Below the pieces are notes generated by a model. That model worked only from the letters and a program-made list of their open reading frames with translations. It had not been told where the DNA came from and did no database searches. From contig CAKSFK010000005.1 of NCBI GenBank assembly GCA_934454655.1, positions 8,856 through 72,855 on the forward strand: a DNA stretch of 64,000 nucleotides, in the 5' to 3' direction. Position 1 is the stretch's first letter; every line of letters starts with the position of its first letter. Origin of the DNA: an uncultured Eubacteriales bacterium. GTDB lineage: Bacteria > Bacillota > Clostridia > Oscillospirales > Acutalibacteraceae. Made by a program: the position numbers and the translations under genes. Of the stretch, positions 9,885-17,423 are shown piece after piece.

Positions 9885-12185
9885 TTGCAAAAGCAACTTG
9901 GCAAAAAGCTACGCGCCATTCCGTTCAATCAATCCGCAACCCGCTTGATTTCCGTTGCTGCCAGTATTGTTTTGCTGCTTTTTTTTGTTTTTGTAATTAT
10001 TGCCCGTTCTGTTTCGGCAAGATATGAACGCCGCGAGCGCGAGCAAAGAACCGAAGCGGTAACAAGTGTTGCAAACTCGTTTGATAAAATGATTGACAGC
10101 GCTTCAGAGCTTGCTTTAATGTTCTATGCTAAGGACGCCGCCTACCAGATGGGTCTTTTGCGCGACGGTAAAACACAGCAGTGCGAGAAGCTGCTGACCG
10201 CATACATTTCTTCTTTCCCTGTTGTTGACAATGTGATTTTAATGACATCCTCGCAAAACCGTGTGCTTTCTGTATGCTCGCGGCGGGAGATTAACCCGGA
10301 GGTTTTTAAGGATTGCCTTACTATGGATTACGGCGCCTATTTGAAGCTTTTTGAAAACAATGCCGATATGTATATACTTTCGGTGCTGAATAAACCGGTT
10401 TCTTCAAGCCTTTGGCGGGAAATTGACAACTTTAGCTATGTGCGTCAAATCATTTCAACAAAGGACGGAACGCCGCTTGGTCTTATGTTTATTAACTTTA
10501 AGCGTAAGGCACTGCGTACTATGCTCGGGGTTTCAAATCTTCCGTCGGATGAAAACATAACCGTTATAAACCGCGAAAACGAATATGTTTTTTCTGCCCG
10601 AAATGATGTAAAACCTGTCGGTGTGCGTTTCACGGCGCTCACCTTTGGCTATAACGGGAACAAATTTGTTTCAAGCGACGGCGATCAATTGGAAATTTAC
10701 GGTTCCAGAATTACAGAGCGCCCGTACAGGCTTTTCCTTTCGGGGAAAAAACCAGGCAGCTTTTTTTCACAGTTCGGATCGGGCATACCGGTTATAATTG
10801 CAATTATAATTATATGCGTGCTGCTGCTTTTGTATTTGGCGTGGATCTTGTTTTTTCAAAACCGCACCCTGCATAATGTTAAAAACATATTGGAGCAGCC
10901 TGATGACGGAAGTCTTAACCGAATAATTATAAAAGATTCATCCTCAATAGAGGGAATTGTATCGCGTCAGGTGATCTATGTTAATCAGTTAAAGCAGCAA
11001 AATCACGATCAGAGCACCGTTATGCGCAGAAAGCTTTTAAACGATTTGCTTACCGCGCGCGCACCTATTGATGCAAAGGCGGAAACCGCACAATTGGAGC
11101 GCGTGGGTATTCCGGTTGAAAATAGGTGCTTTATTGTAATAAATTTTGAAATATGCGATTTGAAAGATTCGCCTGCAAATGCACAGAACGAGCAGGAATA
11201 TGCGCTTATGCAGTTTGTTACCGAAAACATTTTGTGCGATTACAGCGATTGCGTTTCAACTCGGCTGAACGACAGAATAGTATGCCTGTTTTCAACCGAT
11301 TCCGCGCTTGAAGCGCAGGATATGGTGCTGCCCGCACAGAAGATTATTGAGGTTTGCAAAAAGGAATTTGAACACACGGTATGCGCAGGAATAGGCAGCG
11401 TCAGCCTTGGGCTTACGGCGGTTTCGCGCTCCTACTATCGTGCCTGTGCCGCTTTGGACTTTGCGCTTGACTCATCGGAAACCGTGTGTTTATTCAAAGA
11501 TATTTCGGGTAAACGGAACGAGCAGTCGGAATATGCGCGTATTATAGAATCAAAATTCCATTTTCTGAATTTGATAAAAGCCAAGGATTATGACGGCGCC
11601 CGTAAATCAATAGATTGGATATTTGATAAAAAAAGCCACGGGAGCAGGGTTTCGGCAGAGTTCATTTCACTGCAGTGCTATGAACTTTTAAGAACCTGCG
11701 GGGAATATTTTGCCGATTCCGATAAAAACAGTTTAATAGACGCTATGAGCGACCGCATAGATTATATTCTTTACTGCAGAGATCCTTCTGCTTTGAGACG
11801 GCAATTTTACGAGACGCTCGAGCAAATAATTACGCTTGGAAAAAGCAATGAAAATACGGTCGATTTTGTGGATGAAATCGCCGCAATCGTGGAGCGTGAA
11901 TATGCCAATCCCGATTTGTCGGTTTCGTTTATTGCCGATATGATGCAGCAGAATCCGCGAACGCTTTCGGCTAAATTCATAAAAAAGACCGGGAACGGCT
12001 TGCTTGACTATATCCATAAGGTGCGTATTGAAAAGGCAAAGGAATTACTGACGGTCGGCGGAAAATCGGTGCAGGAGGTCACATATCTTACAGGCTATGA
12101 AAACCCCAACACCTTTATCAGAATTTTCAAGCGATACAGCGGTATAACGCCCGGAAGGTACAGGGAAATGTACTCGGAGCAATAA
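9885..12185 (+). CDS. Membrane-bound AraC-family transcriptional regulator with extracytoplasmic sensor
   Basis: The architecture is a transmembrane helix (about residues 20-45), an extracellular sensor of about 250 residues (cache-like by position), a second helix near 300-325, a cytoplasmic linker, and an AraC-type double helix-turn-helix in the last 100 residues (LSVSFIADMMQQNPRTLSAKF; VQEVTYLTGYENPNTFIRIFK). Such regulators sense sugars outside and activate the adjacent transporter and glycosidase genes. A TTG at 9885 is preferred because GGGGTGA lies five bases upstream; a GTG at 9876 would add three residues but has no spaced binding site. Control of the flanking transport operon and GH78-like gene is inferred from position. 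Confidence 0.88.
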   Translation: MQKQLGKKLRAIPFNQSATRLISVAASIVLLLFFVFVIIARSVSARYERREREQRTEAVTSVANSFDKMIDSASELALMFYAKDAAYQMGLLRDGKTQQCEKLLTAYISSFPVVDNVILMTSSQNRVLSVCSRREINPEVFKDCLTMDYGAYLKLFENNADMYILSVLNKPVSSSLWREIDNFSYVRQIISTKDGTPLGLMFINFKRKALRTMLGVSNLPSDENITVINRENEYVFSARNDVKPVGVRFTALTFGYNGNKFVSSDGDQLEIYGSRITERPYRLFLSGKKPGSFFSQFGSGIPVIIAIIIICVLLLLYLAWILFFQNRTLHNVKNILEQPDDGSLNRIIIKDSSSIEGIVSRQVIYVNQLKQQNHDQSTVMRRKLLNDLLTARAPIDAKAETAQLERVGIPVENRCFIVINFEICDLKDSPANAQNEQEYALMQFVTENILCDYSDCVSTRLNDRIVCLFSTDSALEAQDMVLPAQKIIEVCKKEFEHTVCAGIGSVSLGLTAVSRSYYRACAALDFALDSSETVCLFKDISGKRNEQSEYARIIESKFHFLNLIKAKDYDGARKSIDWIFDKKSHGSRVSAEFISLQCYELLRTCGEYFADSDKNSLIDAMSDRIDYILYCRDPSALRRQFYETLEQIITLGKSNENTVDFVDEIAAIVEREYANPDLSVSFIADMMQQNPRTLSAKFIKKTGNGLLDYIHKVRIEKAKELLTVGGKSVQEVTYLTGYENPNTFIRIFKRYSGITPGRYREMYSEQ

Positions 12186-12201
12186 TTTCAGGGAGAAAAA
12201 A

Positions 12202-14295
12202 ATGAGCGTTTTTTTTGAAAAAGCAGTTCCTGTTTGGATAACGGACAGGGAAAAAGAAATGAACCTAAGGGTTCAGTTTAAAACAGCAGTGGGAAAAGGA
12301 AAAGCCGTTACCGCAAAAATTGCCACCTCAGGTATTTATCAAATGTCGGTAAACGGTAAATTTGTCTGCTACGGTCCTGCACGTGCAGGGCGCGGGTTTT
12401 TCCGTGTGGATGAAATTGACCTTACCCCGTTTGCCGACCGCGAACAAAATACGGTAATTATAGAGGTCTGCGGCTATAACGCGCGCAGCTATTACCTTAT
12501 CAAGCAGGATTCGTTTTTAACTGCGGAGCTGTTGGCGGACGGACGGGTGACGGCGTATACCGGCAACGATTTTACTGCGCGTATTAATCCGGAATATATA
12601 AAAAAAATACAGCGTTACAGCTTTCAGCGCCCGTTTGCGGAGTCCTATCGCGTTATAGCGGGTGGTACATATTTTACAGATGCCGTGCAGGGTACAGAAC
12701 CGCTGTCGGTTATGCCGCAGCCGAATTATTTAAAGAGGAACACACCCTATCCGCTATATGAAAAAACCGTGGCAAAAAGAATTTTCGGCGGCAGTTTTTC
12801 TTTTGCGAAGCGTGAAAGCTATTGGCGCAACAATTCTGTTGACATGCTGGTAGCAAAGTCCGAGCAACCCGAGTATCTTTTTGAAAATCCCGATTTAATG
12901 ATTACCGAAGAATGTGAAAAACTTAAGCTTTCGGCCCCTGTTTCAAACCAAGACAAAGCGCTTTTGGATGGCACTTACGGTATTTATGAGCTGCCCTATA
13001 ATGCAACCGGACTGATAGGAATACATATAAAATCACAGCGCCCGATCAGGCTGTATATTATGTTTGATGAAATTTTGAGCGACGCAGACCGTGTGGATTA
13101 TTTGCGCGGCGGTTGCTGCAATGCGGCGATTTTCGATTTGCCGGCGGGTGAAAGAACCCTCCGATTTTTTGAGGTTTATACCTGCAAATACATTCAGGCA
13201 GCGGTATACGGCGGGAATGCGGAGGCAGAGCTTTTTATGACCGAATATAAGCACCCGCCGATTAAATACACTCCGAAATTCGGTAGCGCGGAAATTTGCA
13301 AAATTGCAGAAGCGGCTGTTGAAACATTCCGTCAGGGCAGTGTTGATTTGTTTATGGACTGCCCTTCGCGTGAGCGCGCCGGTTGGCTTTGCGACAGCTT
13401 TTTTTCGGGAAGAACCGAATATCTGCTTTGCGGTGAAACTTCGGTTGAACACGACTTTTTGGAAAATTTCCTTTGTGAAGAAAATTATGTTAACATTCCC
13501 GACGGCATGATTCCGATGTGCTACCCTGCGGATCATACGCCGAATTCCTTTATACCTAATTGGGCCATGTGGCTGTTTTTGGAGCTGCGCGAATATCTTG
13601 ACCGTTCGGGAGACCGTGAGCTGGTTGAACGGTTCAGGGCAAAGGCTTTCGGGCTCCTTAAATACTTCAGCCGCTTTGAAAACAGCGACGGTCTGCTTGA
13701 GAATCTTGAAAGCTGGGTCTTTGTGGAATGGTCGCGGGCGAACGATTTGACCGACGGGGTTAATTACCCCTCCAATATGCTTTATTCCGCAATGCTTTCG
13801 GCAATTTCAGAGCTATATGATATACCCGAGCTTTCCAAAAAAGCCGAAAAAATACGCGAGACCGTTTACTGCCAATCATTTGACGGTAAATTTTTTCGTG
13901 ACCATGCCGTTCGTGAAAACGGAATACTTAAGGCGGAGCCCGACTCAACGGAGGTGTGCCAGTATTACGCTTTCTTTTTCGGAGTTGCGTCGCCCGAGCG
14001 CAACGGCGAGCTTTTTGAAACGTTGCTTCATAAATTCGGCCCCGCGCGAAAACACGATACCGAATATCCCGAAATTGCACCTGCAAACGCATTTATAGGC
14101 AATTATCTCCGTTTGGAAATTTTAATGAGGGCAGGCTTTAAGGAGAAAGCTCTTAAAAATATTGTCGGATTTTTCGGCTATATGGCAAACAAAACCGGAA
14201 CGCTTTGGGAAAACATCGACACCAGTGCCAGTTGCAATCATTGCTTCGCTTCTTATGTTATCTGCTGGCTTGAAAAACTGAAGAATACTATTTAA
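12202..14295 (+). CDS. GH78-like (alpha-L-rhamnosidase-related) six-hairpin glycosidase
   Basis: The protein has 697 residues and no signal peptide, so it is probably cytoplasmic and acts on imported oligosaccharides. The N-terminal third is beta-rich. The catalytic (alpha/alpha)6 part starts near residue 370 and carries DCPSRERAGWLCDSF at about 386-400, a close relative of the GH78 signature in which the acidic residue after the Arg is the proposed general acid. GH78 enzymes remove terminal L-rhamnose from pectic rhamnogalacturonan or glycosides. It is shorter than many secreted GH78 enzymes (usually 850-1000 residues), so an activity on another sugar is possible. Placement directly after the AraC regulator and transporter suggests one catabolic unit. 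Confidence 0.75.
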   Translation: MSVFFEKAVPVWITDREKEMNLRVQFKTAVGKGKAVTAKIATSGIYQMSVNGKFVCYGPARAGRGFFRVDEIDLTPFADREQNTVIIEVCGYNARSYYLIKQDSFLTAELLADGRVTAYTGNDFTARINPEYIKKIQRYSFQRPFAESYRVIAGGTYFTDAVQGTEPLSVMPQPNYLKRNTPYPLYEKTVAKRIFGGSFSFAKRESYWRNNSVDMLVAKSEQPEYLFENPDLMITEECEKLKLSAPVSNQDKALLDGTYGIYELPYNATGLIGIHIKSQRPIRLYIMFDEILSDADRVDYLRGGCCNAAIFDLPAGERTLRFFEVYTCKYIQAAVYGGNAEAELFMTEYKHPPIKYTPKFGSAEICKIAEAAVETFRQGSVDLFMDCPSRERAGWLCDSFFSGRTEYLLCGETSVEHDFLENFLCEENYVNIPDGMIPMCYPADHTPNSFIPNWAMWLFLELREYLDRSGDRELVERFRAKAFGLLKYFSRFENSDGLLENLESWVFVEWSRANDLTDGVNYPSNMLYSAMLSAISELYDIPELSKKAEKIRETVYCQSFDGKFFRDHAVRENGILKAEPDSTEVCQYYAFFFGVASPERNGELFETLLHKFGPARKHDTEYPEIAPANAFIGNYLRLEILMRAGFKEKALKNIVGFFGYMANKTGTLWENIDTSASCNHCFASYVICWLEKLKNTI

Positions 14296-14298
14296 TTC

Positions 14299-14316
14299 AA
14301 ATTGCCTCGGCAATTT
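14299..14316. other. Small hairpin after the glycosidase gene
   Basis: AAATTGC and GCAATTT form a seven-base-pair stem around a CTCG loop, starting four bases after the glycosidase stop codon. There is no U-tract after it on the plus strand (AAAAAGG follows), so termination activity is uncertain. Confidence 0.35.
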
Positions 14317-14455
14317 AAAAAGGCATAAAAAACCTGAATGTATTTAGTAACGGTGCGTCCGGTGTGCTGTTTAAAGCAGACTTTAAGCTTGCTTGGGCTC
14401 ATATGGGCAATATTTGCAAGGCAACATTTATTATAGAGCCTTTTTATTCTCTGTA
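14316..14455 (-). pseudogene. Remnant of an AraC-family helix-turn-helix domain
   Basis: Read on the minus strand, this otherwise empty stretch gives ANIAHMSPSKLKVCFKQHTG followed by RTVTKYIQ. That is unmistakably the first helix-turn-helix and linker of an AraC-type regulator. There is no start codon with a ribosome binding site, the second helix-turn-helix is missing, and the frame runs into a hairpin next to the glycosidase stop codon. It is too short to be functional and probably records loss of a regulator that once faced the sugar-utilisation operon. Confidence 0.62.
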
Positions 14456-14559
14456 AACATCTATTGTAAACCTACATCAGCACAGGAAAAATTAATAAAT
14501 GAGGATTGATTATTGTCTTTGATTCGTACATAATACAGTTTAGGAAAGAAGCCTTCATT

Positions 14560-14850
14560 ATGTTGACGAGAAAACAAATAGTACAAATTGTAAAATACTT
14601 GCTTAAGCGTTATGACGCGGATTATGCGCTCTTTTTCGGTTCGTATGCCCGCGGTGAAGAAACACCCGAATCGGATATTGATATTATAGTATTCGGCAAA
14701 GACGGCTTTAAAAAGACCGATATATTTGCATTTGCCGAGGAATTGAGAACTGCAACCGGTAAAGATGTTGACGCGTTTGGGATTTGTGAGGTCAACAGTG
14801 ACTCCGAATATTACAGAAATGCAGTTAATGAGGGGATTAAGATTGCATGA
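14560..14850 (+). CDS. MntA-type minimal nucleotidyltransferase (antitoxin of a MNT-HEPN pair)
   Basis: The protein has 96 residues, counted from ATG 14560, which follows AGGAAAG; the upstream in-frame ATG at 14506 has no binding site. It contains the polymerase-beta-like motif GSYARGEETPESDID, i.e. GS, ten residues, then DxD, near residues 24-38. Known MntA proteins transfer AMP groups to a tyrosine of the partner HEPN toxin and so silence it. The stop codon overlaps the ATG of the HEPN reading frame (ATGA), the normal arrangement of this toxin-antitoxin family. The antitoxin looks intact although its partner is broken. Confidence 0.85.
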   Translation: MLTRKQIVQIVKYLLKRYDADYALFFGSYARGEETPESDIDIIVFGKDGFKKTDIFAFAEELRTATGKDVDAFGICEVNSDSEYYRNAVNEGIKIA

Positions 14851-15179
14851 AGACTTCTGATACCGAAAGACTTTAAAAAATAATTTCAACATGGGAATCG
14901 TTAAAGCTTCAAATTAAAAACCGTTCAATCACAAAGGAAATGCTGCTGACGGATGAATTTTCACAACGGGCAGTTACAACGCTTCTTTATAATATCGGTG
15001 AACAGGTATATAAATTAAGTCCCGAATTTAAGTTGGAGCATCCGGAAATAATTTGGAACATTGTTTCGGGGTTACGGCATAGATTGGTTCATGATTACGA
15101 CGGAGTTAATCGGTCTCTAATCGCCTGAGTGGTTTTCGGTGAAATGGATCAGTTTATTGATTCTAAAAAACTTATTTGA
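14847..15179 (+). pseudogene. HEPN (HepT-like) toxin gene interrupted by two in-frame stop codons
   Basis: One reading frame of 111 codons starts at the ATG that overlaps the antitoxin stop and ends at TGA 15177. It is interrupted by TAA at 14874-14876 (codon 10) and TGA at 15126-15128. Between and beyond the stops the sequence remains clearly HEPN-like. The HepT active-site motif Rx4HxY is intact (RHRLVHDY, about codons 82-89), and after the second stop the text continues as VVFGEMDQFID, the usual HEPN ending. There is no frameshift, so the lesions are point nonsense changes and recent. The full length fits the family's roughly 110 residues. Expression of the active C-terminal part from an internal start (ATG 14940) is conceivable but would lack helix 1. 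Confidence 0.78.
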
Positions 15180-15180
15180 C

Positions 15181-15227
15181 AAAAGCGGATTAAACGGTGT
15201 AAGGCGCACTGTTTAATCTGCTTTTTT
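15181..15227 (+). terminator. Rho-independent terminator after the MNT-HEPN pair
   Basis: AAAAGCGGATTAAAC and GTTTAATCTGCTTTT are complementary with a single G-U pair around a 15-base loop, and a run of T follows. It separates the toxin-antitoxin remnant from the recombinase promoter that starts two bases later. Confidence 0.8.
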
Positions 15228-15228
15228 G

Positions 15229-15257
15229 TTGACAAAGCAATTTCATACAATTATAAT
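15229..15257 (+). promoter_or_regulatory. Sigma-A promoter of the serine recombinase gene
   Basis: TTGACA (15229-15234) and TATAAT (15252-15257) are both perfect consensus hexamers with exactly 17 bases between them, 38 bases before the recombinase start codon. A consensus promoter of this strength in front of a recombinase is noteworthy. Confidence 0.88.
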
Positions 15258-15295
15258 AGAAGTAACAAAATACGAGAAGTTACAGAGGAATAAGA

Positions 15296-16831
15296 ATGAA
15301 CATTGCGGCATATTGCAGGGTGTCAACCGAAAAGGAAGATCAGCTTAATTCGCTTGAAGCACAAAAGAAGTTTTTTGCGGATTATACTGCCGGAACAGGG
15401 GACAACCTTGTAAGACTTTATGCGGACGAGGGGCTTTCGGGCACCAAAATCAAAAACCGCAGGGAATTTTTAAAAATGATGTCCGACGCAGAAATGCATT
15501 TATTTGATATGGTTGTTGTTAAGGATATTTCCCGTTTTGCGAGAAATACCGTTGACCTGCTCCAAAATATCAGGAAATTAAAGGCGCTCGGAATTGAAAC
15601 TCAGTTTTTAACCGCAAATATGACAAGCATGGGAAACAGTGAATTTGTGCTTACAATATTCGGAGCACTGGCGCAGGAGGAAAGTGCGAATACCTCAAAG
15701 CGTGTTAAATTCGGTAAAAAAATCAACGCTGAAAAAGGCAAAGTGCCGAATTTAGTGTTCGGCTATGATAAAATACCGGGGGACTATTTTAATCTTGCAA
15801 TTAACGAGCAGGAGGCTTTGGTAATAAAACAAATATATGACCTTTATATAAATTACGGGTGCGGCGCTGCGAAAATTGCTAATGTACTTAACGAAAACGG
15901 CATTAAAACCAAAAGGAACTGCCGCTGGAGCCAAAACGCCGTATGCCGCATACTTACAAATGAACTGTATACCGGAAAGGTAATAAACGGCAAGGAAGAG
16001 GTTGAGGATTTTTTAACCGGCAAACGTGCCGAGCGGGACGAAACCGAGTGGATAGTAACCGAAAAGCCGGAGCTTAAAATTATAGAACCGGAGCTTTACG
16101 AACAGGTGCGGCAGATTATGAGCGAGCGTAACAAGCGCTTTAAAACAGATAATGTTAAGCAAAGCAATAAGCATTTGTTTTCAACCCTTATAAAATGCAA
16201 GGAGTGCGGCTGGTCATTTAGACGGAGTGTGCGTAAATATAAAAACACATATATTAAGTGGGTATGCTCCGGTCATAACGGCAGGGGGGCAGACAGCTGC
16301 CCGAACGCCGTAACGGTTGATGAAAATGAACTTATAGAGGTTTTGCAGAATTATTTTGCCGAATTACTTTCAAACAGAAAAAATGTTGTTAAATATGTTG
16401 TGAATGAATTTCGGCGTGTGTATAAGGCAAAGGATGAAAATATCTCTTATGAAAAAGAGCTTAAAGCCAAAATTGCAAAGCTTGAAAACACGAGGCAAAA
16501 ATATATAGACTTATATACCGACGATATTATAACAAGAGCCGAAATGAATGAAAAAATAGGCGGCAGTAAAAAAGAACTGGAAAGACTTCAAAACGAGCTT
16601 AAAGCAGTATCGTATCATCTTACAAAGGAAGAGCAGTTAGAGGGCATATTAAACAATACCTTTAAGGAAATTGAGGATATAACAGATGTCAGAAATATGA
16701 CAAACGCCCAGCTGAAAAAAATCGTTCAGAAAATCGAGGTTGATAAGGACGGGAATGTGGATATATATTTGCGCTTATTCGGCGAGCTTGGCTTGGATCA
16801 AAGCGTTCTAATATATGACAGCCGTACATAA
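15296..16831 (+). CDS. Large serine recombinase
   Basis: The protein has 511 residues. An N-terminal resolvase domain carries the catalytic serine in AYCRVSTEKE (Ser10) and the conserved VVVKDISRFARN block near residues 72-83. A recombinase domain follows (GYDKIPG, IYDLYINYGCGAAKIANVLNE), then a zinc ribbon (CKECGWSF with a later CSGHNGRGADSC), a coiled-coil segment (about 380-450) and a C-terminal tail. This is the layout of large serine integrases and transposases that move integrative elements or phages. The protein appears full length. No other mobile-element genes are next to it, so it is either the last trace of an element or a minimal one. Its start overlaps no other gene. Confidence 0.92.
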   Translation: MNIAAYCRVSTEKEDQLNSLEAQKKFFADYTAGTGDNLVRLYADEGLSGTKIKNRREFLKMMSDAEMHLFDMVVVKDISRFARNTVDLLQNIRKLKALGIETQFLTANMTSMGNSEFVLTIFGALAQEESANTSKRVKFGKKINAEKGKVPNLVFGYDKIPGDYFNLAINEQEALVIKQIYDLYINYGCGAAKIANVLNENGIKTKRNCRWSQNAVCRILTNELYTGKVINGKEEVEDFLTGKRAERDETEWIVTEKPELKIIEPELYEQVRQIMSERNKRFKTDNVKQSNKHLFSTLIKCKECGWSFRRSVRKYKNTYIKWVCSGHNGRGADSCPNAVTVDENELIEVLQNYFAELLSNRKNVVKYVVNEFRRVYKAKDENISYEKELKAKIAKLENTRQKYIDLYTDDIITRAEMNEKIGGSKKELERLQNELKAVSYHLTKEEQLEGILNNTFKEIEDITDVRNMTNAQLKKIVQKIEVDKDGNVDIYLRLFGELGLDQSVLIYDSRT

Positions 16832-16973
16832 AGATGTAACCGAAAGGTTAAGACATGAAAACCCGCAATTATACAGGCAGGTAAAGCAGGTTCTTGAAAA
16901 AAACAAACAGGAAAGGCATATTCGCGGCGGTATGGCGACAAAAAGAAAGTATATGGCAAACACCGATAAATAA
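16815..16973 (+). CDS. Small basic protein translationally linked to the serine recombinase
   Basis: This 52-residue reading frame starts at ATG 16815, overlaps the end of the recombinase gene by 17 bases in another frame, and ends at TAA 16973. It reads as a charged helix with the phrases VTERLRHENPQLYRQVKQ and ERHIRGGMATKRKYM. The overlap, the coding-like composition and the terminator right after it argue that it is a real gene of the recombinase operon. It may be a recombination directionality factor or other accessory protein. That role is inference from position and size only. Confidence 0.6.
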   Translation: MTAVHKDVTERLRHENPQLYRQVKQVLEKNKQERHIRGGMATKRKYMANTDK

Positions 16974-16985
16974 GCAGTAAGTTTT

Positions 16986-17018
16986 AAAGCCTCTTTGTTT
17001 AAAAAAGAGGCTTATTTT
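16986..17018 (+). terminator. Rho-independent terminator after the recombinase operon
   Basis: AAGCCTCTTT and AAAGAGGCTT form a ten-base-pair stem around a seven-base loop, followed by ATTTTAT. It lies 13 bases beyond the small ORF. Confidence 0.82.
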
Positions 17019-17235
17019 ATGCGCTTTTTCTATTGTTTCCATCAGTTTTGTAAGTGTTGATATATCGGTTAAAAAATACGCTTTTAAAATTTTAAGTCAG
17101 ATAGGGGCATTAATTGCTAAATATTGGAAAAAATGAGTATATGTGAGGAAAAGTGCAAAAAACAGAGATTTTTGGAGTTTTATAAATCGGAGCATAATTT
17201 TTGCAATAAAAATGTCGAAAAAATGCAAATATTAC

Positions 17236-17264
17236 TTGACATTTTAATGTTTTCATAGTATATT
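17236..17264 (+). promoter_or_regulatory. Promoter of the potABCD operon
   Basis: TTGACA (17236-17241) and TATATT (17259-17264) are spaced by 17 bases. Transcription would begin near 17271, giving a leader of about 150 bases before potA. The stretch 17019-17235 between the recombinase terminator and this promoter is A/T-rich, and I see nothing else in it. Confidence 0.78.
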
Positions 17265-17270
17265 CAATAC

Positions 17271-17423
17271 TTAGTTAGCATCTGTTTAGTGCTGACTCAG
17301 ATTTTATGCCGTAGTTTCGGGTCAGAGGACTTTGGAAAACTATGAAAAACCCTTTGTTCAGGGCATATTACGAAGAGTCGGCGTGTACCGAAAGGGAATT
17401 TTTTGAACAAAGGGGGATGCTTT
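17271..17423 (+). ncRNA. Structured 5' leader of potABCD, possible riboswitch of unnamed class
   Basis: The leader has several mutually exclusive helices visible by eye. GCTGACTC (17291-17298) can pair with GAGTCGGC (17375-17382), or TGCTGAC with GTTAGCA (17274-17280), or CTGACTC with GGGTCAG (17319-17325). Inside the first helix, TATGCC pairs with GGCATA (17362-17367) and GTAGTTT (17311-17317) with AAACTAT. CCCTTTGTTCA (17350-17360) is an exact 11-base complement of TGAACAAAGGG (17404-17414), which contains the potA ribosome binding site. The same CCCTTT can instead pair with AAAGGG (17391-17396), which is followed by AATTTTTT. This is the logic of a translational or transcriptional switch. 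I could not match it to a riboswitch class I know, so the ligand is unknown. Confidence 0.55.

Noticed and set aside
14847..15179. Stop-codon reassignment or programmed readthrough in the HEPN frame
   Set aside because: The two internal stops are different codons (TAA and TGA), both are used as normal stops throughout the window, and no recoding structure is seen. Pseudogenisation is simpler.
17271..17423. A guanidine (ykkC), TPP, SAM or T-box class for the potABCD leader
   Set aside because: None of the diagnostic conserved blocks of these classes could be found. In particular there is no T-box core and no ACGGGCUGGU-like segment.
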